DNA of 64,000 nt from CAIWHR01 sp963836265 (lineage in GTDB: Bacteria > Pseudomonadota > Gammaproteobacteria > Burkholderiales > Casimicrobiaceae), in assembly GCA_963836265.1 (NCBI GenBank), contig CAWIIO010000003.1, positions 124,001 through 188,000 on the forward strand, written 5' to 3'. Below are positions 7,424 to 18,444 of the stretch, piece after piece. The translations under genes were made by a program, and so were the position numbers. The notes under the pieces were generated by a model that saw nothing but the letters and a program-made list of their open reading frames with translations, made no database searches and was not told where the DNA came from. Every line of letters begins with the position of its first letter. Positions within the stretch are counted from its first letter, which is position 1.

Positions 7424-8950
7424 ATGGCTACGCCCACTCTCGATCCCGGCAGGCTTTCGCTCGCCGACTTGCGTCGGCTGTGGACGGCGCCACAGATGCT
7501 CGCGGTGAACTCCGAAGCAAAACCGGCGGTCGACGCTGCGGCGGAAACGGTCAACCGCGTTCTCGCTGCGGGGCGGACGGTCTACGGCGTCAACACCGGC
7601 TTCGGACTGCTCGCGCGTACGCGAATCGACGACGCGAAGCTCGCAGAGCTGCAGCGGGCGCTGGTACTGTCGCATTCGGCGGGAACCGGGCCGCTGCTCG
7701 ACGACGCGGTCGTGCGCCTCACGATCGCACTCAAGGCGGCGTCGCTCGCGCGCGGTTACTCCGGCGTGCGCTGGGACGTGATCGAGGCGCTCGTCGCGCT
7801 CGCCAACGCCGGCGTCGTCCCGTGCATCCCTGCCCAGGGGTCCGTCGGCGCGTCCGGCGACCTCGCGCCGCTCGCGCATCTGTCCGCGGTGTTGATCGGC
7901 GAAGGCGAAGCTAAAGTCGCGGGACGCACGCTGCCTGCGCGAGATGCGCTGGGGCAGGCGGGGTTGACGCCCATCGTGCTCGGCCCGAAGGAAGGCCTGG
8001 CGTTGCTCAACGGCACGCAGGTGTCGACTGCGCTCGCGCTTGCCGGTCTGTTCGCTGCCGAGCGCGCGCTGGCCGCGGCGTTCGTTGCCGGCGCGCTCAC
8101 CGTCGACGCGTGCCTCGGCAGCGACACGCCATTCGATGCGCGCATCCAGAACGTGCGCGGCCATCGCGGACAGCAGGATGCCGCAGCAATCTGCCGAGGC
8201 CTGCTCGCCGGCAGCAAGATCCGCGAATCGCACAAGGATTGTCACCGCGTGCAGGATCCCTACAGCCTGCGCTGCCAGCCGCAGGTGATGGGTGCCTGTC
8301 TCGATCAGTTGCGGCGTGCTGCCGACGTGCTGGTCGTCGAGGCGAACGCCGTCTCCGACAATCCGCTCGTCTTCGCGAAAACCGACGAGGTTCTTTCCGG
8401 CGGCAACTTCCACGCCGAGGCGGTTGCCTTCGCGGCCGACGCCATCGCTCTCGCAATCGCCGAGATCGGCGCAATGTCCGAGCGCCGCATCGCGCTTCTG
8501 ATGGACACCACCTTGTCGGGCCTGCCGCCGTTCCTGGTCGAAGAGGGCGGCGTCAACTCCGGCTTCATGATCGCGCAGGTGACCGCGGCGGCGCTGGCGT
8601 CGGAAAACAAGTCGCTCGCACATCCGGCATCGGTCGATTCCCTGCCGACCTCGGCGAACCAGGAGGACCACGTCAGCATGGCGATGTTCGCCGCGCGCCG
8701 CCTGACGCCGATGGCGGCGAACACCGCGCGCATCGTCGCGATCGAGCTGATCGCTGGGGCACAGGGCATCGAGTTGCGCAAGCCGTTGACGACGTCACCG
8801 AAGCTCGCCGCGGCGATGGCGATGATCCGCGCCGACGTTGCATTCTGGGATTGCGACCGCGCATTCGCGCCGGACCTGGAGGCGATTCGGATTCGCGTCG
8901 AGGCCGGCGCCTTTGCGCCCTATGCCGGAGCGTTGCTCGATGCTGCCTGA
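7424..8950 (+). CDS. hutH: histidine ammonia-lyase
   Basis: First step of histidine degradation: histidine to trans-urocanate plus ammonia. The 508-residue length is standard. The self-made MIO cofactor arises from A143-S144-G145 in GSVGASGDLAPL. The active-site tyrosine is in TVYGVNTGFG near residue 54, and DPYSLRCQPQVMG is conserved. ATG 7424 gives the usual N-terminus; an in-frame ATG at 7394 would add 10 residues. hutU follows after 79 bp. No hutC, hutI or hutG is nearby, so the rest of the pathway must lie elsewhere. Confidence 0.95.
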   Translation: MATPTLDPGRLSLADLRRLWTAPQMLAVNSEAKPAVDAAAETVNRVLAAGRTVYGVNTGFGLLARTRIDDAKLAELQRALVLSHSAGTGPLLDDAVVRLTIALKAASLARGYSGVRWDVIEALVALANAGVVPCIPAQGSVGASGDLAPLAHLSAVLIGEGEAKVAGRTLPARDALGQAGLTPIVLGPKEGLALLNGTQVSTALALAGLFAAERALAAAFVAGALTVDACLGSDTPFDARIQNVRGHRGQQDAAAICRGLLAGSKIRESHKDCHRVQDPYSLRCQPQVMGACLDQLRRAADVLVVEANAVSDNPLVFAKTDEVLSGGNFHAEAVAFAADAIALAIAEIGAMSERRIALLMDTTLSGLPPFLVEEGGVNSGFMIAQVTAAALASENKSLAHPASVDSLPTSANQEDHVSMAMFAARRLTPMAANTARIVAIELIAGAQGIELRKPLTTSPKLAAAMAMIRADVAFWDCDRAFAPDLEAIRIRVEAGAFAPYAGALLDAA

Positions 8951-9029
8951 TGCGCATGCGGCGTGACGCCTCTGGCCGGCTGCGCGACAATCGCCACTCA
9001 CCGCGCACGACGCTCAAGCCGAGGACTCC

Positions 9030-10742
<1,713 letters not shown>

Positions 10743-10811
10743 CCCGAAACGAATCGGACGTTGCCGTGCGTCCGAGGCCAGTCCGGCGTGCGTCGCGTGG
10801 GTCGATGACGC

Positions 10812-11735
10812 CTAGGTCGAGGCAAGCGATTGCCCCGGAAACGGCGCTTCGGCGCACAGCACCTGGCCGGTCTCGGCTTCGGTCATGTAGATGCGCGCGG
10901 GATCGCCTCCTCCGAAGCACAAATTGGTGATCGTGCGGCCGGCGCAGGACACGAAGCGATGTGTCGGCACGCCGAAGCGATCCAGTCGCCAAATCGCGCC
11001 GTGGCCCGGGTCGGCGACGAGCACGCCACCTTCGGCATCGAGCGCTAGGCCGTCAGGCCCGCTCACGCCCCCGGGAAGCTGACAGAAGAGCTGCGCCTTG
11101 GACACCGTGGCGTCGCGCGTGAGCGGCAGCCGCCAGATCTGACAGGCGCGGGTCACCGCCACGTAGGCGAACCGCCCCGCCGGATCCACGACCACTCCGT
11201 TCGGGCTGGGACAGGTGTCGATCAGGCAATGGAGGCTGCCGTCCTGCGTCCATCGGTAAACGCGACCCGAGGCGTCCTGCAGCCCGGTTTGCCCCTGGTC
11301 GGTGAAGAAAATCGCGCCGTCGCCTGCGAGGCAGAGGTCGTTCACACCCTTGAAACTTTCGCTGCGCACGCCGGGCAGCACTTCGGTGACCTCGCCCGTG
11401 CGCGGATCGATGCTGACCAGGCCACGTCGGTAGTCGGCGACCAGCAGCGAGCCGTCGTCCCGGACCTTGAGGCCGTTGGGCCAGCCATCGTATTCGGCGA
11501 CGCGGTCCCAGTCTTCGCCGCCGTGCGCGGCGATTCGAAAGACGCGGCCATTGGGAATGTCGGTGACGATGAGTCGGCCCTGACCGTCGAAGCACGGCCC
11601 TTCGAGGAAGCTGTCGAGCGCCTGGCCGCCCTTGTTGGCCTTCGACCAGCCGGTCGTACGGGGTTCGCGGTAGCGGCCGGGAAGGCGCGCGAAGACGCGC
11701 GTCTGGATGTCCTGTGGTGCGGGAAACCATCCCAT
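10812..11735 (-). CDS. SMP-30/gluconolactonase-like beta-propeller hydrolase
   Basis: A 307-residue six-bladed propeller of the SMP-30/LRE family; members hydrolyse sugar or other lactones using one divalent metal. Expected metal-site segments are visible: FLEGPCFDGQG (Glu), WPNGLKV (Asn), GVNDLCLAGDG (Asn/Asp) and GPDGLALDAEGG (Asp). The start at MGWFPAPQ was chosen because the upstream extension lies inside the CoA transferase gene and looks random. It is the last gene of the leftward TRAP operon and begins 4 nt after the CoA transferase stop. It would open a lactone formed from, or imported as, the transported substrate; which one is unknown. Confidence 0.83.
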   Translation of the reverse strand: MGWFPAPQDIQTRVFARLPGRYREPRTTGWSKANKGGQALDSFLEGPCFDGQGRLIVTDIPNGRVFRIAAHGGEDWDRVAEYDGWPNGLKVRDDGSLLVADYRRGLVSIDPRTGEVTEVLPGVRSESFKGVNDLCLAGDGAIFFTDQGQTGLQDASGRVYRWTQDGSLHCLIDTCPSPNGVVVDPAGRFAYVAVTRACQIWRLPLTRDATVSKAQLFCQLPGGVSGPDGLALDAEGGVLVADPGHGAIWRLDRFGVPTHRFVSCAGRTITNLCFGGGDPARIYMTEAETGQVLCAEAPFPGQSLAST

Positions 11736-11739
11736 CGCG

Positions 11740-12957
11740 TCAGCCCGCGTCGGTGTCGACGGAGGGCGGCGGGCGTGTTCGTGAAGCGGTTGCGAGACCG
11801 AACTCGCGCAGGACCTTGTGCGTGTGCTCGCCGAGGCGCGGCGGCGGCGCGTCGACGCGCGGCGCCGCGCCATCCAGCTTGAATCCGGTACTCACGACGG
11901 CGATGTCGCGGCCGACGCCGGGTACATCGGCAAAACGCTCGATGAGGCCGCGGTCGCGTACCTGCGGCGCTGCGAGGGCGCGGGGAATGTCCCATACTTC
12001 GCCGGCTGGCACACCCCCGCCGATCAGCACGTCCACCCAGTGGGCGGATGCGCTGCCGGCCAGGCGCTCCTCGATCAGCGCCTTCAGCGCCGCGCGATGG
12101 ACGAGCCGCGCCTCCCGGTCGGCGAAACGGGGGTCGGCAATCAGATGCGGAAGGTCGAGCAGCCGCATCAGCGACTCGAACTGCTCCTGCTTGTTGGCGG
12201 CGATGTTGATCAGTCCGTCGGCGGTCGAGAAGGCGCCCGACGGTGCCGCCGTCATGTTCTCGTTCCCGATCGGCCGCGCCTGCACGCCGGCGATCAGCCA
12301 GTTCGACACCGCCCAGCCCAGCGTCGCGAGCGTCGCTTCCAGCATGGACACGTCGATCATGACGCCACGCCGGCCCTTGGGTGCCGCGAGCGCGGCCGCG
12401 ACCGCGAACGCGCCCGTCAGGCCGCCGATCGTATCGGCGATTGGATATCCGACGCGCAGCGGTCCGGAATCCGGCGTGCCGGTGATCGCCATCACGCCGG
12501 CCATTCCCTGGATGATCTGGTCGTACGCGGGCGCGTGGGCCAGCGGGCCGTCCTGGCCGAATCCGGAGATCGCGCAGTAGACAAGGTCGGCGTTGACCTC
12601 GCGCAGCGTGTCGCAGTCGAGGCGCAGCCGCCGCATCACGCCGGGACGGAAATTCTCGATCAGCACGTCGGCGCGCGCGACGAGCTCGATAAAGGTTTCG
12701 CGGTCGTACGGCGCTTTGAGGTTGAGCTCGACCGATTCCTTGCCGGCGTTCTGCGCGAGAAACGACACGCCCATTGCGCGCCGGTTGAGATCGGGATCGG
12801 CGCCGAGCTGGCGGGCAAGATCGCCGCTCCCCGTTGCCTCGATCTTGATCACGCGCGCGCCCATGTGGGCGAGCTGGTGACCGCAGAACGGTCCTGCGAG
12901 CACATTGCTGAGGTCGAGCACCATAAATCCGGCCAACGGGCGACGCACGGCGTGCAC
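11740..12957 (-). CDS. family III CoA transferase (CaiB/BaiF type)
   Basis: Transfers CoA between acyl groups; 405 residues, the normal length. The N-terminal PLAGFMVLDLSNVLAGPF and GARVIKIE are family signatures. The predicted nucleophile is D146 in APAYDQIIQGMAGVM, aligned by eye with the catalytic Asp of formyl-CoA transferase. The start is a GTG that directly abuts the dctM stop (TAG|GTG). Position between a TRAP importer and a lactonase suggests activation of an imported carboxylic acid to its CoA ester. The acyl donor and acceptor cannot be told from sequence. Confidence 0.87.
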   Translation of the reverse strand: MHAVRRPLAGFMVLDLSNVLAGPFCGHQLAHMGARVIKIEATGSGDLARQLGADPDLNRRAMGVSFLAQNAGKESVELNLKAPYDRETFIELVARADVLIENFRPGVMRRLRLDCDTLREVNADLVYCAISGFGQDGPLAHAPAYDQIIQGMAGVMAITGTPDSGPLRVGYPIADTIGGLTGAFAVAAALAAPKGRRGVMIDVSMLEATLATLGWAVSNWLIAGVQARPIGNENMTAAPSGAFSTADGLINIAANKQEQFESLMRLLDLPHLIADPRFADREARLVHRAALKALIEERLAGSASAHWVDVLIGGGVPAGEVWDIPRALAAPQVRDRGLIERFADVPGVGRDIAVVSTGFKLDGAAPRVDAPPPRLGEHTHKVLREFGLATASRTRPPPSVDTDAG

Positions 12958-14250
12958 CTACGTGGCGGGAAGCAGCCGATCCGGCAGCCAGAGCGAGAGC
13001 GGCGGCACGAACACGACGGTGAGCAGCAAGAGGAGCAGGATCACCACGAACGGCCCGACTTCCTTGAAGATCTCCGCGAGCGGAATCTTGGTCGCCCCGG
13101 CGAGCACGAACAGGTTGAGTCCCACGGGCGGGGTGATCAGCGCTATTTCGATATTGAAGATCAGCACGATGCCGTAATGGACCGGATCGATGCCGAGCTT
13201 CATTGCGATCGGCGCCAAGATCGGCGTAGTCATCACGTTCAGCGAAACCGCCTCCATGAACATGCCGAGCACGAACATGACAGCGCTCACCGCGATCAGA
13301 AACTGCCAGCCGTTGAGCTTGTAGTGTTCGACGAACTGGAAGATCAGTGTGGGCGCATTGAGAAACGTCAGAACCTTCGAGAGCAGCACCGCGCCGGCGA
13401 TGATCGTGAAGATGCTGACGGTAGTGCGCGCCGTCTGCATCAGAACCGGCCACAGATCGCGGATCCGGATCGTCCGGTAGAACGACAGCGCGACGACCGC
13501 CGAATACACGGCGCACGCGGTGGATATCTCGGTCGCGGTGAGGTCGCCGGTGTAGAAGCCGTACAGCACGAACAGCGGCAGCATCAGGACCCAGAAGGCG
13601 CGCTTGGCCGCGCCGAGCTTCGTCGCCATGCCCGCGGCGGCGGTGGCGGATTCGCGCTGCCAGCCGAGCTTTTCGGCACGCCACACGACGAAGGCAAGGA
13701 AGGCGAGCACGTTCAGCACGCCGGGGACGATTCCGGCAAAGAACATCCGCCCGACCGACACGTTCACCATCGAGGCGTAGATCAGCATCGCGATCGAGGG
13801 TGGGATGAGGATGGCGGTGGCCCCCGATGCGGCGATCAGCGCCGCTGCAAAACCCTCGCGGTAGCCTTGTCGCCGCATTCCGGTCACGCCGATTTTTCCG
13901 ATCGCGGCGGCGTCCGCCGCGCTCGATCCCTGGACGCCGGCGAACAATCCCGTGGCAACCACGCAGGCAGCGCCCATGCCGCCGCGCAGGCGTCCAACGA
14001 GGGCTAGCGCGAGATCGAAGATGCGGTCGATGAGGCCGCCGGCGGACAGGAGTTCGGCCGCCAACAGGAAGAACGGAATCGCGAGCAGCGTGAAATGCCC
14101 GACGCTGTCGAACAGGACGTCGGGAATGAACGTGATCGGCGCCAGCCCCAGCCAGTACAGCGTGCCGACGGACGAGACGATCAGCGCGAAGCCGATCGGC
14201 ATGCCGAGCGCCAGCAGCGCAAGCAGCAGCAGGAACGGAACGATGACCAT
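12958..14250 (-). CDS. dctM: TRAP transporter large membrane subunit, DctM family
   Basis: The ion-coupled transport subunit of a tripartite periplasmic transporter. The 430-residue length and about 12 hydrophobic segments are typical. Conserved pieces include AIPFFLLAAELL, GLFAGVQGSSAADAAAIG, IPPSIAMLIYA and ALITPPVGLNLFV. The gene lies between dctQ (36 bp upstream) and the CoA transferase (0 bp downstream), so all are one operon. Confidence 0.93.
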   Translation of the reverse strand: MVIVPFLLLLALLALGMPIGFALIVSSVGTLYWLGLAPITFIPDVLFDSVGHFTLLAIPFFLLAAELLSAGGLIDRIFDLALALVGRLRGGMGAACVVATGLFAGVQGSSAADAAAIGKIGVTGMRRQGYREGFAAALIAASGATAILIPPSIAMLIYASMVNVSVGRMFFAGIVPGVLNVLAFLAFVVWRAEKLGWQRESATAAAGMATKLGAAKRAFWVLMLPLFVLYGFYTGDLTATEISTACAVYSAVVALSFYRTIRIRDLWPVLMQTARTTVSIFTIIAGAVLLSKVLTFLNAPTLIFQFVEHYKLNGWQFLIAVSAVMFVLGMFMEAVSLNVMTTPILAPIAMKLGIDPVHYGIVLIFNIEIALITPPVGLNLFVLAGATKIPLAEIFKEVGPFVVILLLLLLTVVFVPPLSLWLPDRLLPAT

Positions 14251-14286
14251 GGCGGCGCCGTCAGACCGGCCGGGTGCGGAAAGCCG

Positions 14287-14811
14287 TTACGCCGCCCGAC
14301 GGTGCGGCCGCCAGATCGCGAAAACGTCGACCGCGAGATGCACGATCGTCAGCGCCAGACCCAAAGGAAGCGCCGCCAGCACGAGCGCCACCGGCAGCTG
14401 GAACAACTCCTCGTCGGTGGCGCCGATGTCGATCTGCTGCCGGACAATCGAGATCGCGCCGACCATGATCAGAGCGAGCACGCCCGCCGCGATCACGCTG
14501 GAAAGCGTGTCGGCGATGCGCCGCGCTCGCGGCGCCAGCCGCGTCACCAGCATGTCGGCGGCGACGTGGCCGCGCTCGGTGACCAGGGCGCCCATGCCGA
14601 GAAACGTGATCCAGACGAGCATCACCTCCGGCAGCTTGAGCGCCCAGTCGCCGGTCGAGTGGCCGAGATTGCGCGCGATGATCGCGTAGAGCGTGATCAG
14701 GAGCGATACGACCAGAATCAGGCCGGCGAATGCGATCTCGAGCCGCGCGAGCCGGCGGATGAACGACGGCAGATCGCTTTCGCGGCTCGAATGATCCATG
14801 GATAGCGCCAT
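14287..14811 (-). CDS. dctQ: TRAP transporter small membrane subunit, DctQ family
   Basis: A 174-residue membrane protein with four predicted helices, the usual layout of the DctQ subunit that docks onto DctM. The conserved LPEVMLVWITFLGMGALVTE is in helix 2, followed by the basic-flanked loop before VIAAGVLALIMVG. It starts 9 bp after the binding-protein gene stops. Confidence 0.9.
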   Translation of the reverse strand: MALSMDHSSRESDLPSFIRRLARLEIAFAGLILVVSLLITLYAIIARNLGHSTGDWALKLPEVMLVWITFLGMGALVTERGHVAADMLVTRLAPRARRIADTLSSVIAAGVLALIMVGAISIVRQQIDIGATDEELFQLPVALVLAALPLGLALTIVHLAVDVFAIWRPHRRAA

Positions 14812-14820
14812 TCGCAGCGG

Positions 14821-15819
14821 CTATTTGGCGGCGAGGATCGCGTCGACCTGCTCCTTGCCGAACTTCTCGCGCATCTTGTCGTAGGTTGGCTTGAGGGCCA
14901 CCTGGAAAGCTTTGACCGCGCCGGCTTCCTTGGCCGGGTCGCTGATCTTGCCGCCGCTCTTCTTCACCGTCGCGACGAACTGGTCCGATTCGGCCCAGAT
15001 GTCGTGGTCATACTGCTTTGCGAGCTTGCGGGCAATGTCGTCCATGACCTTGCGATCCGCGGCGGGCTGTGCTTCCCACCAATCCTTGTTGGCCACCCAG
15101 AAATAGGCGCCGTACGAGGGAATGATCATCACGTTGGGAGCCACTTCGTACAATTTCTCGTTCACATAGGCGTCGAACGTCGTGTAGACGCCGGAAATCG
15201 TTCCTTGCTGAAGCGCCGAGTAAACCTCGTTCAACGGGATCTTGGCCGTCGATGCCCCCATGCCCTTGAGCCCGTCTACGACGACCGGGTGGCCGGACGT
15301 CCGGATGACCTGTCCCTTGAAGTCGGAAGGTGTTTTCAGCAGCACTTCCTTGGTCGCGATCACGAACGGGCCCTCGTCGAGGAACGCGAGCACGTGGAAG
15401 CCGGCCTTCTCCAGATCCTTGCGCACCAGATCGGACCTTGGTCCACGAATGAAATCTTCAAACTCATCGGGGCTCGCGAACGCGAATGGCATCTCCATCA
15501 GGTCGGCGTTCTTGGTGTACGCGGTGTACGCGCTGTTCGGCTCGTTGGTCATCTGTACGTTGCCCAGCTGGACGGCCTTGGCGGCCTTGTCGCCGTCGTA
15601 GAGCTGGCCGCCCGGGTAGAGCGTGAGCTTGTAGCGGTTACCGGTGGCCTTCGCGAGCTCGTCGCCGAACTGCTGCGTTGTCTTGCCACGCAGCGTGGTC
15701 GCATTGACCTTGATCGGAAACTTGATTTCGGTCTGCGCGAGCGCAGGCGCCGCGCCGCCGAAAAGCATGCACGCAAGAGCCGACACGGCGATTGCCGTCA
15801 ACTGCCGGTCGTGGGTCAT
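14821..15819 (-). CDS. dctP: TRAP transporter periplasmic solute-binding protein, DctP family
   Basis: A 332-residue periplasmic binding protein with a cleaved signal peptide (AGAAPALA-Q-like, about residues 1-28). Typical DctP features are LYPGGQLYDGDKA, EMPFAFASPDEFEDF and FKGQVIRTSG, which carries the conserved arginine that usually salt-bridges a substrate carboxylate. The ribosome site is very strong (AGGAGG, 7 nt before ATG), as expected for the most abundant subunit. It is the first gene of the operon dctP-dctQ-dctM-CoA transferase-lactonase. The ligand is probably an organic acid. Confidence 0.92.
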   Translation of the reverse strand: MTHDRQLTAIAVSALACMLFGGAAPALAQTEIKFPIKVNATTLRGKTTQQFGDELAKATGNRYKLTLYPGGQLYDGDKAAKAVQLGNVQMTNEPNSAYTAYTKNADLMEMPFAFASPDEFEDFIRGPRSDLVRKDLEKAGFHVLAFLDEGPFVIATKEVLLKTPSDFKGQVIRTSGHPVVVDGLKGMGASTAKIPLNEVYSALQQGTISGVYTTFDAYVNEKLYEVAPNVMIIPSYGAYFWVANKDWWEAQPAADRKVMDDIARKLAKQYDHDIWAESDQFVATVKKSGGKISDPAKEAGAVKAFQVALKPTYDKMREKFGKEQVDAILAAK

Positions 15820-16275
15820 CGTCGATCCTCCTATTTATCTTGGCGTCTGACAGAACAGCATTCCGCAATAGTTCGAACCCGGGTGGAGACCCGATTCGTC
15901 CAATCGGACGCCGCCCGAGCCGATGGAAAGCCACAGCCATCGGCGTCAAAGGGCGGGGGTCGATACCGTCGAGCGGGGTGTTGATTTTCGATCGTTCGAC
16001 GACGACGGACCCGGCGCCTTCGCGGCGGAAATCGCCCGCCTGGGCGGCCTGCCAAGAATACCCTACTTGGAGTTGCGGCGTCGTTTTCGCGTTTCGGCCA
16101 TCGGTGCCGAGCGAAAAGAGGCGAAGTCCGCCTCGGACCCACGGCAGCGGTTCCCCGGGGTCTGGCGGTGGGCGGTCGGAACCGCCCGCCGCGCGGTCGC
16201 TCGTGTCTTCCGAGAAGCGATGCACCAACCCTCTCGCTTCCACGGACGCGAAGGGTACACGAGCGCAAGAAAAGA
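15820..16275. other. gene-free region upstream of the dctP operon
   Basis: About 456 bp with no credible protein: the open frames present are short, overlap on both strands and lack ribosome sites. The end next to dctP should hold its promoter. An AT-richer AAGATAAAT stretch sits just upstream of the ribosome site, but no full -35/-10 pair is convincing. No regulator gene adjoins it. Confidence 0.4.
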
Positions 16276-16302
16276 ACGCCGCAGCGGAGGGCGCTGCGGC
16301 GT
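16276..16302 (-). terminator. terminator downstream of tRNA-Pro
   Basis: A perfect 11-bp stem (ACGCCGCAGCG/CGCTGCGGCGT) with a 5-nt loop lies 9 bp past the tRNA CCA end. On the minus strand it is followed by TCTTTTCTTG. Confidence 0.8.
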
Positions 16303-16311
16303 CGTCGAAGC

Positions 16312-16388
<77 letters not shown>

Positions 16389-16479
16389 AGTGGGCCGTGC
16401 GCGGCACGGCGATGCTGCGATCCGCGGCAGGAGTGCGACGTCGTTTACGCGGACCTGCGGCCCTGCCGACGAACGACTT

Positions 16480-17514
16480 TCAATACGTGCGGCGGGCTGC
16501 GAAGGAGGCCAATTCTAGCAGACTTTCGCGCTCCGGCGAGTCCGGCAGATCGGCGATCGCCGCTGCGGCGTCGTTGCTGTGCTCCTGCGCTCGCCACCGC
16601 GCGTAGTCGAGCGCGCCGGTCCGAACCAGGACGTCGACGACGGGCTGGAATTCCGTGAGCCCGCCGCTGCTGATCGCGTTGCGGATCAGCTCGGCGTCGT
16701 GCCGGTTGCCGACGGCGACTGCGCGGATCAACGGCATCGTCATCTTGCCTTCGGTGAGGTCGTCGCCGAGGTTCTTGCCGATCTCGGCCAGGTCGCCCGA
16801 GTAGTCGAGGACGTCGTCGACCAGCTGGAAGGCGGTGCCGAGATGCATCCCGTAACGGGCGAGCGCCTGCTCGCGGTCTTCCGACGCGTCGCCGAGCACG
16901 GCGCCCAATTGCGCGGCAGCCTCGAAGAGCTTGGCGGTCTTGCGCTGGATGACGCCGAGGTAGGCCGTCTCGCCGAGGTTCGGATTGCCCGAATTCATGA
17001 GCTGCATGACTTCGCCCTCGGCAATCACGTTGGTCGCATGCGACACGATGTCCATCACACGCATCGATCCCACGTCAACCATCAGTTGGAATGCGCGAGA
17101 GTAGAGAAAGTCGCCCACCAGCACCGACGGAGCGTTGCCGAACGTGGCGTTGGCGGTCGCGTGGCCGCGCCGCAGCTTCGACTCGTCGACGACGTCGTCG
17201 TGAAGCAGCGTCGCGGTGTGGATCATCTCGACGACCGCCGCCAGCGTGTAGTGTAGTTCGCCCCGATATCCGCAGGCGCGCGCTGCGAGCAGGACCAGCG
17301 CTGGCCGCAATCGCTTGCCGCCGCCGCCGATGATGTAATCCGCAATCTGCCGGATCAGCGCCACGTCGGAATCGAGGCTCGCGCGGAGCACCTTGTCGAC
17401 CTCCGCGCGGTCGGCGGCGAGAACGGCTCTGAGGGGCTCGGTCGGCACGGCTGCGATTGTGGGCCGCGGGGCGGCGCGCGCAAGGAGGGCGGCACGACGG
17501 GCGGCGGGCATCAT
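16480..17514 (-). CDS. ispB: all-trans polyprenyl diphosphate synthase (octaprenyl type)
   Basis: Builds the ubiquinone side chain by adding isopentenyl units to farnesyl diphosphate. The first Asp-rich motif is DDVVD (residues 106-110) after HTATLLH; the second is DDVLD (233-237) in FQLVDDVLDYSGD. GGGGKRLRPALVLL is the conserved isopentenyl-binding stretch. The start is uncertain: ATGATG at 17514/17511 lacks a clear ribosome site and gives about 20 residues more than E. coli IspB. It is divergent from rplU, a common arrangement in proteobacteria. Confidence 0.93.
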   Translation of the reverse strand: MMPAARRAALLARAAPRPTIAAVPTEPLRAVLAADRAEVDKVLRASLDSDVALIRQIADYIIGGGGKRLRPALVLLAARACGYRGELHYTLAAVVEMIHTATLLHDDVVDESKLRRGHATANATFGNAPSVLVGDFLYSRAFQLMVDVGSMRVMDIVSHATNVIAEGEVMQLMNSGNPNLGETAYLGVIQRKTAKLFEAAAQLGAVLGDASEDREQALARYGMHLGTAFQLVDDVLDYSGDLAEIGKNLGDDLTEGKMTMPLIRAVAVGNRHDAELIRNAISSGGLTEFQPVVDVLVRTGALDYARWRAQEHSNDAAAAIADLPDSPERESLLELASFAARRTY

Positions 17515-17668
17515 TTTGGGGACGCGCCACGGGAGGCGCGGAGCATCCGAATCGGGCGGGATTGTAACCGAAGCGCGACCGCGGCCATTGCGCTGGCGCA
17601 AACGGGCAAGCAGCCGTCAGCGCGTCGTGGCGCTCCCCGGCCACAGAAAATCGGTCGATTCGGTCGGT

Positions 17669-17698
17669 TTGACGTCAATAGAGGTAATCGGTTAGAAT
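17669..17698 (+). promoter_or_regulatory. rplU-rpmA promoter
   Basis: TTGACG (17669-17674), an 18-bp spacer, then TAGAAT (17693-17698). This sits about 95 bp upstream of rplU, in the space shared with the divergent ispB. Confidence 0.65.
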
Positions 17699-17708
17699 TC
17701 AAGGCTTT

Positions 17709-17756
17709 CCGCACGGATGCGGAGAGGAGCGGTGAGGACGTGTGCGGATTTTCCGC
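17709..17756 (+). promoter_or_regulatory. possible structured leader of the L21 mRNA
   Basis: The about 90-nt untranslated leader holds two small hairpins: CCGCA-CGGA-TGCGG (17709-17722) and GCGGA-TTT-TCCGC (17744-17756). Ribosomal-protein leaders often serve autoregulation, but no match to a named leader family could be tested here. Confidence 0.35.
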
Positions 17757-17793
17757 CCCGATTCTCAGCCCGTCCATTGAGCGGAGTCCATCC

Positions 17794-18105
17794 ATGTACG
17801 CGGTCATAAAAACCGGCGGCAAGCAATACAAGGTTGCCCCCGGCGAAAAACTCAAGGTAGAGCAGCTGCCGGCGGACGTGGGCGCGGAAGTTGTCCTCGA
17901 TCAGGTGCTGATGATCGGCGAGGGCAGCAGCGTCCGTCTGGGTCAGCCCACCGTTTCCGGTGCGGCGGTCAGGGCCACCGTCGTTTCCCACGGGCGCGGT
18001 GACAAGGTCACCATTTTCAAGATGCGCCGGCGCAAGAATTACCATAGGTACCAAGGGCACCGGCAGGGCTACACCGAACTCAAGATCGACAGCATCGTCG
18101 GCTGA
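17794..18105 (+). CDS. rplU: 50S ribosomal protein L21
   Basis: A 103-residue protein, the standard L21 length. It starts MYAVIKTGGKQYKV and has the basic MRRRKNYHRYQGHRQGYTELKI end that binds 23S rRNA. The start at 17794 has GGAG upstream; the longer frame from 17740 is leader. rpmA follows after 12 bp. Confidence 0.97.
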   Translation: MYAVIKTGGKQYKVAPGEKLKVEQLPADVGAEVVLDQVLMIGEGSSVRLGQPTVSGAAVRATVVSHGRGDKVTIFKMRRRKNYHRYQGHRQGYTELKIDSIVG

Positions 18106-18117
18106 CGGAGACACACC

Positions 18118-18381
18118 ATGGCACACAAAAAGGCGGGCGGGAGCTCCAGAAACGGGCGCGACTCGGAATCAAAGCGTCTCGGCGTCAAGGCTTACGGCGG
18201 CGAGACGATCCCCGCCGGAAGCATCATCGTCCGCCAGCGCGGGACCGTCATCCACCCAGGCGTCAATGTCGGCATCGGCAAAGACCATACGCTGTTTGCG
18301 CTCGTGCGGGGTAAGGTCGAGTTCGTGGTTAAGGGCAAGGCCAAGAAGAAGATCGCGAGCATCGTGCCGATCGCGGCGTAG
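18118..18381 (+). CDS. rpmA: 50S ribosomal protein L27
   Basis: An 87-residue protein beginning MAHKKAGGSSRNGRDSESK, whose N-terminal arm reaches the peptidyl-transferase centre. GVKAYGGETIPAGSIIVRQRGT is conserved. It is co-transcribed with rplU. A terminator follows, and the GTPase gene obgE, usually next in this operon, is absent here. Confidence 0.97.
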   Translation: MAHKKAGGSSRNGRDSESKRLGVKAYGGETIPAGSIIVRQRGTVIHPGVNVGIGKDHTLFALVRGKVEFVVKGKAKKKIASIVPIAA

Positions 18382-18403
18382 CGCGCACCTCCAGCCTCCG
18401 GGG

Positions 18404-18444
18404 CCCGCTCCGGCCAAAGATCGCGGCCGCGCCGGGATTTTTTT
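18404..18444 (+). terminator. Rho-independent terminator after rpmA
   Basis: The arms CCCGCTCCGGCC and GGCCGCGCCGGG pair with an interior mismatch around a 9-nt loop. Seven T's follow (18438-18444). The stem starts 22 nt after the stop codon. Confidence 0.75.

Noticed and set aside
11818..14007. A 729-codon plus-strand frame opposite the CoA transferase and dctM
   Set aside because: It mirrors the genuine TRAP/CoA transferase genes and is full of His/Arg/Asp/Gln runs characteristic of antisense translation.
15820..16275. Several short open frames upstream of dctP as small genes
   Set aside because: They overlap on both strands, lack ribosome sites and look like random GC-rich frames.
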